Assembly (NCBI RefSeq): GCF_001428335.1
Contig: NZ_LMSG01000018.1
Location: 1-64,000 of the forward strand
Source: Arthrobacter sp. Soil762
GTDB taxonomy: Bacteria > Actinomycetota > Actinomycetes > Actinomycetales > Micrococcaceae
Length of the DNA stretch: 64,000 bases
Direction of reading: 5' to 3'
The notes under the pieces: generated by a model
What the model was told of the DNA's origin: nothing
Databases searched by the model: none
Seen by the model: only the letters and a program-made list of their open reading frames with translations
Made by a program: the position numbers and the translations under genes
Shown here: positions 16,299-24,982 of the stretch, in pieces
Position numbering within the stretch: the stretch's first letter is position 1
Layout: each line of letters begins with the position of its first letter

Positions 16299-16892
16299 AT
16301 GGGCGGCGGAGACAGTGCCTTCAAGCGCCGGCTGGAACGGGCTGCGGAAGTGCGCTCCTACCGCGGGGCCGGCATCAGTGCCGAGGAAGAGGCCGAACTC
16401 GAGGCCGCCGAGGCCAAGGAACGGGACAAGCGCATAAAGGTCGACGATGCGCGGCGGGCGGAGTACCTGATCCGGGACGCCATGGCACAGGGCAAATTCG
16501 ACAACCTCAAATACGCCGGCAAGCCCATCCCCGGACTGGGGGAGGCCTACGATCCTGACTGGTGGGTGAAGGGCCTGATCCAGCGCGAGAACATCAGCGG
16601 GCTGGGCCCCAAGGCCATCCTGCTCCGCACCGAAGACGCCGAACTGGACGGCCGCCTTGATGCCCAGTTCACCGAAAAGCAGGTCCGCGACATCCTCGCC
16701 GACTTTAATGCCCGGGTGATCGACGCCCGCCGCCAGCTCCAGGGCGGCCCTCCCGTCATCACCAAAACGCGGGACGTCGACGCTGAGGTGGCGCGCTGGC
16801 ACCAACGCCGCGCCGCCCGCTCACAGGATGCCCTGCCTGAACCGGAGCCGCAGCGCTCCTGGTGGCAGCGGCTCTGGCGCGGCACCACATAG
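16299..16892 (+). CDS. DUF1992 (DnaJ-homologue subfamily C member 28-like) protein
   Basis: 197 residues. The core AEYLIRDAMAQGKFDNLKYAGKPIPGLGEAYDPDWWVKGLIQRENI is the DUF1992 signature. The N-terminal part is charged and helical. No J-domain is present despite the family name. Function unknown. Start chosen at ATG 16299, after AAGGAGG and GAAGGG sequences. Confidence 0.8.
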   Translation: MGGGDSAFKRRLERAAEVRSYRGAGISAEEEAELEAAEAKERDKRIKVDDARRAEYLIRDAMAQGKFDNLKYAGKPIPGLGEAYDPDWWVKGLIQRENISGLGPKAILLRTEDAELDGRLDAQFTEKQVRDILADFNARVIDARRQLQGGPPVITKTRDVDAEVARWHQRRAARSQDALPEPEPQRSWWQRLWRGTT

Positions 16893-16931
16893 CTGAGCGG
16901 GCGAGGGGAACGCGCGACGTAGGTAACGGTC

Positions 16932-16955
16932 GACGGCGGTGCCTCCCGCCGTCGT
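16932..16955. terminator. Terminator of the GACGGCGG type between convergent genes
   Basis: Arms CGACGGCGG (16932-16940) and complement (16947-16955), loop of six. Serves the DUF1992 gene and possibly the PBP gene opposite. Confidence 0.65.
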
Positions 16956-16977
16956 CGGCTGTCAGGGTCTTCGGCTC

Positions 16978-19323
16978 CTAGCGTCTTCCGCCCGGGAAGC
17001 CGTTCTGAGGCGGAATGCCCGGAATCTCGGGCATGGGCGGCGGGACGGGCGCGGGCTCAGGAGCAGGGGCAGGAGGTGGCGCGGGTGCGGGCTCGGGCGC
17101 GGGGACGGGAGCTGGTGCGGGCGCCGGGGCGGGTGCAGGCCTCGGCGCGGCCGGTGCGGGAGTCGGTTTCGGCGGAGCAATCATGGATGCCGGCGGGGCC
17201 GGGAACGGGTTTGCCGGGTAGAGCGGGGCGGCCTGGAGCATGTAGTTGACCCACTGCGGCCCGGCGATCATGTAGCCGTCCAGACGGGGGTAGAACTGGC
17301 CGTTGATGGTGACGTTCTGGCCGGGGCGGTTCTGGCCCTCCAATGCGTCGCCAAAGAAAGACGCTGTAGCCAGCCCCGACGTATAGCCCACCACCCAGGT
17401 GGAGCCGTTGTTGTTGGACGTGCCGGTCTTGGCGGCAACGGGCATCAGCGTGTGGATTTTGGGGTTGATCCACACGCCGGAGCCGACCTTCAGCACGTCC
17501 TGGAGCACCGCGTTGACGCCTCGGGCAACCTCCGGTTTGACGGCGTCGCGGCACTCGCTGGTCTGGCCCGGGAGTTTCCCGCCCGACACGTCCGTCACCT
17601 CAAGCACGGCAATGGGGGCGCAGTACCGGCCGTCGTTGGCGAAGGTGGCGAAGGCATTGGCCAGGTGGACCGGGGCGACGCCGATGGCGCCGAGGAGATT
17701 GCCCAGCTGATGCATGTTGATCTGCGCGCCATCGAGTCCGCTGTGCAGCCCCACGGTGTCCACCATCTTCTGGATGCCGCAGAAATCGAGCTGGGTGGCC
17801 GATGCGAAGGTGGCCGTGTTGATCGAGTTGTACAGCCCGTAGTTCACCGGCATGGGGCGGTAGTAACCCAGATCGGCATTCTGCAGGTCATCGGCGGCGC
17901 CCAGTTCAGGGTTGTTCTGGGCCGTGCTGTAGGCGCCCAGCACCCTTCCGCAGCTGGAACGCCACGGGAAGCCCAGCGGATACACCCGGCGGGACGCGTC
18001 CACCATCCCTGTCAGCGGCTTGCCCTCATTCAGCCACTCTGCGAAGGTGAACGGCTTCATGGTGGAGCCTGGCTGGAAGCCGCCCGCGCCGTTAAGGTCA
18101 TTGCCTTGCGGATCGCGGGAGTCCACATTGAAGTTCAGTTGGGTATCGAACCTGCCCTCGGCCGGCAGGAACACCGTGTTCTGCGCCATGGCCAGGATTT
18201 TCCCGGTGCCCGGCTGGACCGTCACGAGGGAGGCGCCCCAGCGGTCAGGATTCGCCCCGGCGGTGGCGTCCACCTGCGCCTGGGCCGCCGCCTGGAGCCT
18301 GCTGTCCAGCGTGGTGACGATGGTGAGCCCGCCGCGGTACAGCTTCCGCTCGCGCTCGATCAGGGTGGTGCCGTAGGCCGGGTTGTTCAGGATCAGATGC
18401 GAAATGTAGTCGCAGAAGTAGGGTGCCATCTGGGCGTGGGCGCAGCCCTGCTTCCCCGGACTGAGTTTGAGTTCGATGGGCGTGGCCGCGGCGGCGTCGT
18501 GGTCCGCCTGGGTGATCTTGCCCGTGGCCAGCATCTCGGAAAGGACCTGGTTCCGGCGGCTGGTGGCCTGCTCCGGATTGACCGCGGGGTTGTAGTAGCT
18601 GGGGCTGTTGACCAGCCCGGCCAAGAGGGCCGCCTGCGGCAGGTTGAGATCCGCGGCCGTGGTGCTGAAGAAATACCGTGCCGCCGCCTCGATTCCGTAC
18701 GCCTCGCGGTTAAAGAACACGATGTTCAGGTAGCCCTCGAGGATCTGGTCCTTGCTGAACTTTTTCTCCAGCGCGATGGCCAGCTTCATCTCCCGGAGCT
18801 TGTCCCCGATGCTCTTCTGGCCGCTGAGGATCACCTCGTCGGTTTTGTCCTGGGATACGAAGGACTCGTTGATCACGTTGGTGACGTACTGCTGGGTGAT
18901 GGTGGAGGCGCCCTGCCTGCCGGCATTCGTGAGGTTGAAGATGGCAGCCCGGACGATCCCCTGCGGGTCGATACCCGGGTGCTCGTAAAAGCGGCTGTCC
19001 TCGATGGCCACGATGGCATCCCGGACAAAAGGCGATATCCGGTCCAGGGGGATCCTGGTCCGGTTCTCGGTATAGAACGTGGCGATCGGCTGGCCTTCGG
19101 AGGTGAGGACTTTGGTGGATTGCGACGGCGGCGCGACGATCAGTTCCGAGGGCAGATTTTCAAAGTAGCTGATGGAGGTGCTGACTCCGTAGCCGACAGT
19201 CGCGACAGCGGGGACCACCAGGCTTGCGGCCAGGACGCCGCACATGGCGCTCGCAGCAAAGAATCCGATGACCCTTCCCAGGGCGGCGGCCAACCGGTGC
19301 CTGCGTTTCTTTTGCTGCGCCAT
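16978..19323 (-). CDS. Class A penicillin-binding protein (bifunctional PBP1A-type)
   Basis: 781 residues. One N-terminal membrane helix (about 15-45), glycosyltransferase 51 domain with Glu108 in AIEDSRFYEHPGID and ASTITQQYV, then a transpeptidase domain with Ser420 in PGSTMKPF, Ser500-Ile-Asn502 and the KTG triad at 632-634. It polymerises and cross-links peptidoglycan. The last 80 residues are an alanine-proline repeat tail, probably spanning the wall. Divergent from a PadR regulator. Confidence 0.93.
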   Translation of the reverse strand: MAQQKKRRHRLAAALGRVIGFFAASAMCGVLAASLVVPAVATVGYGVSTSISYFENLPSELIVAPPSQSTKVLTSEGQPIATFYTENRTRIPLDRISPFVRDAIVAIEDSRFYEHPGIDPQGIVRAAIFNLTNAGRQGASTITQQYVTNVINESFVSQDKTDEVILSGQKSIGDKLREMKLAIALEKKFSKDQILEGYLNIVFFNREAYGIEAAARYFFSTTAADLNLPQAALLAGLVNSPSYYNPAVNPEQATSRRNQVLSEMLATGKITQADHDAAAATPIELKLSPGKQGCAHAQMAPYFCDYISHLILNNPAYGTTLIERERKLYRGGLTIVTTLDSRLQAAAQAQVDATAGANPDRWGASLVTVQPGTGKILAMAQNTVFLPAEGRFDTQLNFNVDSRDPQGNDLNGAGGFQPGSTMKPFTFAEWLNEGKPLTGMVDASRRVYPLGFPWRSSCGRVLGAYSTAQNNPELGAADDLQNADLGYYRPMPVNYGLYNSINTATFASATQLDFCGIQKMVDTVGLHSGLDGAQINMHQLGNLLGAIGVAPVHLANAFATFANDGRYCAPIAVLEVTDVSGGKLPGQTSECRDAVKPEVARGVNAVLQDVLKVGSGVWINPKIHTLMPVAAKTGTSNNNGSTWVVGYTSGLATASFFGDALEGQNRPGQNVTINGQFYPRLDGYMIAGPQWVNYMLQAAPLYPANPFPAPPASMIAPPKPTPAPAAPRPAPAPAPAPAPVPAPEPAPAPPPAPAPEPAPVPPPMPEIPGIPPQNGFPGGRR

Positions 19324-19458
19324 TGTTCAGCCCCAAGCTCGCGACGTGTGAACAGGATACGCCGCTGCACCTGCAGCATCCAGATGCTGGACGAACTGAT
19401 GCCAAGCCGGTACTTTCCGTCCCTAAGTCCGCTCCGGGCCTTGTTGCGCGATACATAC

Positions 19459-19468
19459 CGATATATCG
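19459..19468. promoter_or_regulatory. Palindrome CGATATATCG upstream of the PadR gene
   Basis: Ten-base perfect palindrome in the intergenic region between the divergent PBP and PadR genes. PadR proteins bind AT-centred palindromes of this sort, so it is a candidate autoregulatory site. Confidence 0.45.
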
Positions 19469-19552
19469 TTAAGTGTCGGTGAGTAGTTGACCGATAACCA
19501 TTCAACAAGGGCCAAGAAGCATTCAAAAAGACAGAGAAGGGACGATGCCACC

Positions 19553-20194
19553 ATGAAAGGCATTCACGACGACAAGTTTTTGGAACCGCTGTTCGGGCGG
19601 GGACAGTTTGAGCGCGGACGGTTTGAGCGCGGCAGGGGCCGCCGCGGACCGCACGGGCACCGCGGGGGAGGGGTTGGCCCGGGCTTTGGCCCACGGGGCG
19701 GATTTGGTCCCGGTTTTGGACCTGGCGGAGGGTTCGGTCCCGGCTTTGGGCCCGGTCCCCGGCGGGCAAGCAGGGGGGACGTCCGGTGGGCCATCCTGTC
19801 ACTGCTGGCCGAGGCCCCGTCCAACGGTTATGGGCTGATCAAGACCATCGCGGAGAAAACATCCGGCGCATGGCGGCCCAGCCCCGGGTCGATCTACCCC
19901 ACACTCCAGCAGTTGGTGGACGAGGACCTCATTGCGCCCCTCAGCGAGGGCCGGCGGACCGACTTCACCCTCACCGACGCCGGCAAGGCCTACGTGGCCG
20001 AGCATGCGGAGGAACTGGAGAATGCGTGGAACAGCGATGCGGAAGGATCCGGACCCGCCTTCCACCAGAGTGTGGGCAAGCTGATGGGGGTCATCCATCA
20101 GTTCCGCACGGCCGCTACGGAAGAACAGCGCAATGCTGCGGTGGAAAAGCTCGACGAAACCCGCCGCGCGCTCTACCGGATCCTGGCCGACTGA
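19553..20194 (+). CDS. PadR-family transcriptional regulator with glycine-rich N-terminal linker
   Basis: 213 residues. The winged helix begins about residue 75 (DVRWAILSLLAEAPSNGYGLIKTIAEKTSGAWRPSPGSIYPTLQQLVDEDL), followed by a C-terminal dimerisation helix. Residues 12-72 are an unusual low-complexity segment of repeated FGPG/GGFGP units and FERGR repeats. The ATG at 19553 is chosen with GAAGGG upstream; an overlapping three-codon frame ATG CCA CCA TGA shares the same RBS. Probably regulates itself and the divergent PBP gene (inference). Confidence 0.82.
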   Translation: MKGIHDDKFLEPLFGRGQFERGRFERGRGRRGPHGHRGGGVGPGFGPRGGFGPGFGPGGGFGPGFGPGPRRASRGDVRWAILSLLAEAPSNGYGLIKTIAEKTSGAWRPSPGSIYPTLQQLVDEDLIAPLSEGRRTDFTLTDAGKAYVAEHAEELENAWNSDAEGSGPAFHQSVGKLMGVIHQFRTAATEEQRNAAVEKLDETRRALYRILAD

Positions 20195-20215
20195 GCGCTT
20201 TTGAAGCCTGTGGCC

Positions 20216-21517
20216 TCAGGCGAACGTGTCTTCCTTGGCGGGAGCGGCAGCAGGTGCCGTGACGCCGCGACCCAGCGGGTTGAAGTGGCTACCCAGCCCG
20301 CCGAAGGTGTAGGCGGTCTCGGCATGCTCGGAGAGATCCACCCCCGCCATCTCGGCCTCGTGGCTCACCCGGAACCCGATGGTCCTGTTGATTGCCCGGC
20401 CGATCACCAGGGTCACACCGCCGGAGAGAACTACGGTGACCACTACCGCCACGGCCTGTGCCGTCAGTTGCTGGAGACCGCCGCCGTAGAAGAGGCCCCC
20501 GCCCTGGCCGTCCACGGGGAGAGCGACGAAGCCCAGGGCGAGTGTGCCGATGAGCCCGGCGCCGAGGTGCACTCCCACCACGTCCAGGGAGTCGTCCAGC
20601 CCGAACCGGTACTTCAGGTCAACAAACACGCAGCAGGCTGCACCGGCCACCAGGCCCAGGCCGATGGCGGCCACTGGGCTGATGTTGGCGCAGGACGGTG
20701 TGATGGCCACCAGGCCGGCAACGACGCCGGACGCGGCACCGAGGGAGGTGGGGTGGCCGTGCCGGATCTTTTCGACGACCAGCCAGCTGAGCATGGCCGC
20801 GGCGGGGGTGACCAGGGTGTTGATCCAGATCAGGCCTGCCTGCTCCGCGGTGGTGGCGGCGCCGCCATTGAATCCGAACCAGCCGAACCACAGGATGGCC
20901 GCGCCGAGCATGATGAAGGGGACATTGTGCGGGCGGTGGCTGGGATCCTTGGCGAAGCCGTGGCGCTGGCCAACCACCAGGGCCAGGACCAGGGCGGCCG
21001 TCCCGGAGCTGATTTCCACCACTGCACCGCCGGCGAAGTCGATGACCTGGCCGAAGGTCTCGGTGATGGCGCCGCCGGCGCTCATAAGCCCGCCGCCCCA
21101 GATCATGTAGGCCAAGGGGCAATAAACCAGCGTGACCCACAGCGGCACGAACACTGCCCAGGCGCTGAACTTGGCGCGGTCGGCGATGGCCCCGCTGATG
21201 AGCGCTACCGTGATGATGGCGAAGGTGGCGCTGAAGCCTGCCTTGATGAGGTCAGGGGAGCCCATGAGGTTCTGCAGCCCGAAGTTGGCGAAGGGGTTGC
21301 CAAAGACGCCCAGGATTCCCTCGCCGGTGGTCATCGAGTATCCCCACAGGACCCACACAACTCCCACGATGCCGGCGGAGATGAAGCTCATCATGATCAT
21401 GTTCAGCGCTGCCTTGGCGCGCGTCATGCCGCCATAAAAGAGACCAAGTCCGGGTGTCATAAGCAGCACCATTGCCGCCGCGATCATCATCCAGACGTGT
21501 TCCGCAGTGATCTCCAC
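20216..21517 (-). CDS. amt: Ammonium transporter, Amt family, with Glu at the first twin-His site
   Basis: 433 residues, eleven membrane helices. MLLMTPGLGLFYGGMTRAKAALNMIMMSF and WVLWGYSMTTGEG are family hallmarks. The pore motif that reads DFAGGTVVHI in E. coli AmtB is DFAGGAVVEI here, so the first pore His is Glu; the second pore His is present in DVVGVHLGAG. GTG start selected with GGAAGG upstream. No glnK gene follows. A GlnR-type site lies upstream. Confidence 0.92.
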   Translation of the reverse strand: MEITAEHVWMMIAAAMVLLMTPGLGLFYGGMTRAKAALNMIMMSFISAGIVGVVWVLWGYSMTTGEGILGVFGNPFANFGLQNLMGSPDLIKAGFSATFAIITVALISGAIADRAKFSAWAVFVPLWVTLVYCPLAYMIWGGGLMSAGGAITETFGQVIDFAGGAVVEISSGTAALVLALVVGQRHGFAKDPSHRPHNVPFIMLGAAILWFGWFGFNGGAATTAEQAGLIWINTLVTPAAAMLSWLVVEKIRHGHPTSLGAASGVVAGLVAITPSCANISPVAAIGLGLVAGAACCVFVDLKYRFGLDDSLDVVGVHLGAGLIGTLALGFVALPVDGQGGGLFYGGGLQQLTAQAVAVVVTVVLSGGVTLVIGRAINRTIGFRVSHEAEMAGVDLSEHAETAYTFGGLGSHFNPLGRGVTAPAAAPAKEDTFA

Positions 21518-21871
21518 CGGTGGGTCCCTTCCATTGATCCTGAATACGGGGACTTTCCTACCTGGCCCGCGCAATCCCCTCGATCAATATTTGTCGCCGC
21601 GTGTTTCCGTTTGCGCTTCGCTAAGTTGCGGATACGTTACGGCCCGGCGGCTTGCGTGAAGATCGCATGACGGTGATGTTTCCGGCGTGTAAACGGGACC
21701 TGTTGAACGGCGCCGGGACGGGAAGCCCTGAGACTCCGATGCCAGCGATGGCGGGCGCCGGTCCGCGCACGAGGTGAGAAGCCGCCGTCGGACGCTGAAA
21801 GGTCAACGTTTCCTGAAAGTGAACGGCGGCTCACTGCCGTGGGGCGCCGCGGGAGAGGCCGCTCGGCGGGG
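21518..21871. other. Intergenic region upstream of amt
   Basis: 354 bases. Contains the GlnR-type site at 21603-21640 and AT-rich sequence near 21585-21595 where the amt promoter should lie. The remainder toward the amidase gene shows no gene or clear terminator. Confidence 0.6.
21603..21640 (-). promoter_or_regulatory. GlnR-type nitrogen-control site for amt
   Basis: On the minus strand four pentamers spaced by exactly six bases: GTAAC, GCAAC, AAGCG, GAAAC. This follows the GlnR operator layout GTnAC-n6-GaAAC-n6-GTnAC-n6-GAAAC described for actinobacterial amtB promoters, with weak third box. It is located 85-120 bases before the amt start. Confidence 0.7.
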
Positions 21872-22666
21872 TCAGAAGGTCCGGGCGTTGGCCAGGACGG
21901 GCAGTTGGCCGCGGACCTCGGCAATGACGGCCGGGTCAATGTCGACGACGGCGAGTTCCGGTTCGCCGCCGAGGGCCAACAGGGCGGCACCCAGGGGAGA
22001 GATGACGGCGCTGTGGCCAACGCCGGTGGGAGCCTTGCCAGCGGAGGCGATGCCGACGCTTGCCGGGTCGCCCTGTCCGCAGGCCACCACGAAGGTGGTG
22101 CTGTCCAGCGCGCGGGCCCGGACCAGGAGGTCCCACTGTTCAGTCTTGCCCTCGCCGGCACCCCACGAGGCGCAGACGATGTTGGCCTGGGCGCCGGCTT
22201 TGGCGTTGGCCGTGAACAGTGCCGGGAAGCGCACGTCGTAGCAGGTGGCCAGGCCGAAGGTGGTGCCGTTTACCTCGAAGGTCACGGGGGCTGTTCCGGC
22301 GTCGACGGTATCGGACTCCGCGAAACCAAAGGCATCAAAGAGGTGGATCTTGTCGTAGGAAGTCTCGACGCCCGGGCCGGTGACCAGCAGGGTGTTCCGC
22401 ACGCGGCCGCCGTCGCCCGGGGTGAACATGCCCGCCACTACCGTGATGTCCAGCCCTTGGGCAATGCTGCGGACGGCGGCGGCCCACGGCCCGTCCAGCG
22501 GCTCGGCAATGTCCTTCAGGCTGTTGCCGAAGGCGCGCATGGCGGCTTCCGGGAACACCACGAGCTCCGCTCCGGCGGCTTTGGCCCGCGTGGCGTAGTC
22601 TCGGATGAGCTCCAGGTTGGCGGCCAGATCGGCTCCGGTGATGATTTGGGCCACTGCTAAACGCAT
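21872..22666 (-). CDS. Carbon-nitrogen hydrolase (nitrilase superfamily amidase)
   Basis: 264 residues. Catalytic triad residues visible: Glu40 in VVFPEAAM, Lys106 in SYDKIHLFDAFG, Cys142 in ATCYDVRFP. Similar to omega-amidase/Nit-type deaminating enzymes. ATG at 22666 matches the family start MRLAVAQ. Only 32 bases separate it from the divergent GntR gene, and the shared operator lies in that gap. Confidence 0.87.
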   Translation of the reverse strand: MRLAVAQIITGADLAANLELIRDYATRAKAAGAELVVFPEAAMRAFGNSLKDIAEPLDGPWAAAVRSIAQGLDITVVAGMFTPGDGGRVRNTLLVTGPGVETSYDKIHLFDAFGFAESDTVDAGTAPVTFEVNGTTFGLATCYDVRFPALFTANAKAGAQANIVCASWGAGEGKTEQWDLLVRARALDSTTFVVACGQGDPASVGIASAGKAPTGVGHSAVISPLGAALLALGGEPELAVVDIDPAVIAEVRGQLPVLANARTF

Positions 22667-22685
22667 GAAATTACTCCAGTCTGTT

Positions 22686-22702
22686 GTATACATAATGTAT
22701 GC
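22686..22702. promoter_or_regulatory. GntR-type operator GTATACAT-A-ATGTATGC
   Basis: 17-bp imperfect palindrome overlapping the GntR start codon and lying in front of the divergent amidase gene. Its left half-site and 1-bp spacing are the same as in the site at 24889-24905. Confidence 0.72.
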
Positions 22703-23355
22703 GAAAAAGTTCGGGGACGGCGGCGTCCGGCCGCGAGAAGGCGTACGCGTACCTGCGCGAAAACATCCTGGTTGACCCGGAGGTGCAGGGGAAGTTCCTG
22801 AACGAGCAGGAGCTGGCCGCTGAGATCGGCGTCTCGCGAACTCCGGTCCGGGAGGCGCTCCTGCTCCTCGTCTCCGACGGCCTGGTGGAGCTGATTCCGC
22901 AGCGCGGGGCGTATGTTCCGCCCGTGACGGGCCGTGAAATGTCGGAACTGATGGAACTCCGGGGTGTGCTGGAAAGCCATGCCGCCCGCCTGGTTATCGA
23001 ACAGCGCCGCGTTCCTGCGAAAACGATGCAAGACACCCTTGACCAGCAGGCCCAGCTTCCCGAGGAGCTGAATGCGGAGGCTGCGCAGGAGTTCATCCGG
23101 CTGGACACCCTCTTCCATCAGCTTCTGATCGACGCCGCAGGCAATGAGCTCATCTCCCGAACGTACAGCAAGCTCCATGTCCGGCAGATCCTGGTGGGCG
23201 TCTCGGCCTTGTTCCGCACCGGAGACCGGCGCGGACAGGTGTGCGCCGAACATCAGGGCATCCTCGATGCCCTGATGTCCGGCGACGCCGCGAAGGCGCA
23301 GGAGGCCATTGACCATCACCTGGCTGTCACCCGGGATATCCTGCTCCGCACCTGA
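22699..23355 (+). CDS. GntR-family regulator, FCD subfamily
   Basis: 218 residues. Winged helix LNEQELAAEIGVSRTPVREALLLLVSDGLVELIPQRGAYV at about 34-73, then an FCD domain with the metal-type motif RLDTLFHQLLIDAAGN and C-terminal AIDHHLAV. The start codon lies inside the operator, implying a very short or absent leader and autoregulation. Likely controls the amidase, MFS and DUF2848 genes, which share the site. Confidence 0.87.
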   Translation: MRKSSGTAASGREKAYAYLRENILVDPEVQGKFLNEQELAAEIGVSRTPVREALLLLVSDGLVELIPQRGAYVPPVTGREMSELMELRGVLESHAARLVIEQRRVPAKTMQDTLDQQAQLPEELNAEAAQEFIRLDTLFHQLLIDAAGNELISRTYSKLHVRQILVGVSALFRTGDRRGQVCAEHQGILDALMSGDAAKAQEAIDHHLAVTRDILLRT

Positions 23356-23356
23356 G

Positions 23357-23420
23357 GGAGTTTTTGTCCACATAACGCGAGTTGAGAGTCGTTTGGGTGC
23401 ATTGTGTGGACAAAAACTCC
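23357..23420. terminator. Inverted repeat GGAGTTTTTGTCCACA, bidirectional terminator or mobile palindrome
   Basis: Perfect 16-bp arms 23357-23372 and 23405-23420 around a 32-nt loop, filling nearly the whole gap between two convergent genes. Internal T5/A5 runs could work as U-tracts in both directions, but such long perfect arms are also seen in small non-autonomous elements. Confidence 0.6.
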
Positions 23421-23440
23421 GGTCTTGTGAGTGGGAATCG

Positions 23441-24832
23441 TCAGTTGCCGTGGCCGATAGCCGACTGCTGGCGCTCCAGTGCGGATCCTTCCAACAGCAG
23501 GCGGTAGTCCTCGTCCTCCACAGTGTTGGAATCGCGGCCGAGGGCCAGGCCCACGGCGGTGACGCCTGCGGCCACGGCCACGTAGATGGCCACCGGAATC
23601 CAGGTTCCGAACTGGGCCAGCAGCAACGTGAACATCAGGGGTGCGATGGCGCCGCCGATCACACCGGCGAAGGTGTAGGCCAGGGAGCTGCCGGTGGAGC
23701 GGAGCCGGGGTGAGAACTGTTCCACGATGAAGGCAGCCTGGGGGCCGTACATAAACGAGTGCGCCATAAGGCCCAGCACAATGCCGATGATGAGCATCGG
23801 TTGGTTGTCGGCGCCCAGGACGCCGAAGAAGACGAACGTCCACACCGCGCCCACCACTGCTGCGGTGCCGTAGACCTTACGGCGGTTGAATCGGTCGGAC
23901 ACGGCGCCGGCCAGCGGGATCATAAAGAGCTGGAATGCTGAGCCGATCAGGACTGCCGTGAGCACCTGGCTGCGTTCGTAGCCGAGCGTCTGGATGCCGT
24001 AGGTGAGGGTGAAAACGGTGAACAGGGCGTAGAGCACGTCCGGGCCCACCCGACACAGCGTGGCGGCGATGAGGGGCCGGAGCTCAGTGCTGAAGACCTC
24101 GCGGACAGGGGCGTGGGGCTGCTCGCCGTGGGCCTCGATGGCCTTGAAGATGGGGGTGTCTTCCAGCTTCAGGCGGATCCAGAGACCGAAACCGACCAGC
24201 ACGGCCGAGACCAGGAACGCGATGCGCCAGCCGAAACCGATGAACTGTTCCTCGGTCAGTGCGAGGGTCAGGACGGCAAGGGCGCCGTTGGCCATCAGGT
24301 TGCCGGCGGGCGGGCCCACCTGGGCTGCAGACGCCCAGAACCCGCGGCGGTGGGGATCGCCGTATTCACTGGAGAGCAGGACGGCCCCGCCCCATTCGCC
24401 GCCGACGCCCACACCCTGCGCGAAGCGGAGCAGCACCAGGATGATCGGGGCAGCGATGCCGATGGTTGCGTAGCCTGGCAGCACGCCGATCAGGACGGTG
24501 GCCACACCGATGATCATCAGGGTGGTCACCAGCACCTTCTTGCGGCCGATCCGGTCACCCAGACGGCCGAAGATGATGCCACCAACAGGCCGGGACACGT
24601 AGCCCACCGCATACGTGGAGAAGGCCAGGATAGTGCCCGTCAGGGGATCGGATGACGGGAAGAACACGAGGGGAAATACGACGGCGGCCGCGGCCGAGTA
24701 GACGGCGAAGTCATACCACTCGAGGGCGGTGCCGGTGAGGCTGGCAGCGAAGGCCTTGTACAGGCCCTTGGGGTGAATCGGCTTGTCCGGACGCGGCGCT
24801 GCGCCGGAAGCCGGAACTGGGACGTTAGCCAT
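23441..24832 (-). CDS. MFS transporter, metabolite:H+ symporter (MHS) family
   Basis: 463 residues. LTGTALEWYDFAVYSAAAAVVFP, FGRLGDRIGRKKVLV and QGVGVGGEWGGAVLLSSEYGDPHRRG identify the MHS branch. GGAGGACAAC precedes the ATG. Divergent from the DUF2848 gene with the common operator between them, so it is likely the importer for the compound degraded by the amidase and DUF2848 protein. Confidence 0.88.
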   Translation of the reverse strand: MANVPVPASGAAPRPDKPIHPKGLYKAFAASLTGTALEWYDFAVYSAAAAVVFPLVFFPSSDPLTGTILAFSTYAVGYVSRPVGGIIFGRLGDRIGRKKVLVTTLMIIGVATVLIGVLPGYATIGIAAPIILVLLRFAQGVGVGGEWGGAVLLSSEYGDPHRRGFWASAAQVGPPAGNLMANGALAVLTLALTEEQFIGFGWRIAFLVSAVLVGFGLWIRLKLEDTPIFKAIEAHGEQPHAPVREVFSTELRPLIAATLCRVGPDVLYALFTVFTLTYGIQTLGYERSQVLTAVLIGSAFQLFMIPLAGAVSDRFNRRKVYGTAAVVGAVWTFVFFGVLGADNQPMLIIGIVLGLMAHSFMYGPQAAFIVEQFSPRLRSTGSSLAYTFAGVIGGAIAPLMFTLLLAQFGTWIPVAIYVAVAAGVTAVGLALGRDSNTVEDEDYRLLLEGSALERQQSAIGHGN

Positions 24833-24888
24833 GGGTGTTGTCCTCCACGAGATGTTTACGGGTGACGCCTGTCACGCTGGCGTTAAAT

Positions 24889-24905
24889 GTATACATTACG
24901 CATAC
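24889..24905. promoter_or_regulatory. GntR-type operator GTATACAT-T-ACGCATAC
   Basis: Second copy of the 17-bp site, in the intergenic region between the MFS and DUF2848 genes; includes a perfect AATGTATACATT palindrome (24886-24897). Supports one regulon over 21.9-25.7 kb. Confidence 0.7.
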
Positions 24906-24982
24906 TGGATGTACATTGGCCACCGTTTCCGGTTTCCAGTTTGTAAATTTCTCCAGCAGGACACGCAAAGGATGGACAGAAC

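Noticed and set aside
17000..17200. Apparent tandem repeat of GGCGCGGGCTCAGG-like units
   Set aside because: Codes for the alanine-proline tail of PBP1A; simple low-complexity coding sequence, not CRISPR or a VNTR by itself.
16939..19482. 847-codon open frame on the plus strand
   Set aside because: Antisense to PBP1A; arginine/glycine/valine-rich shadow produced by GC bias, no domains.
20201..21670. 489-codon open frame on the plus strand
   Set aside because: Antisense shadow of amt.
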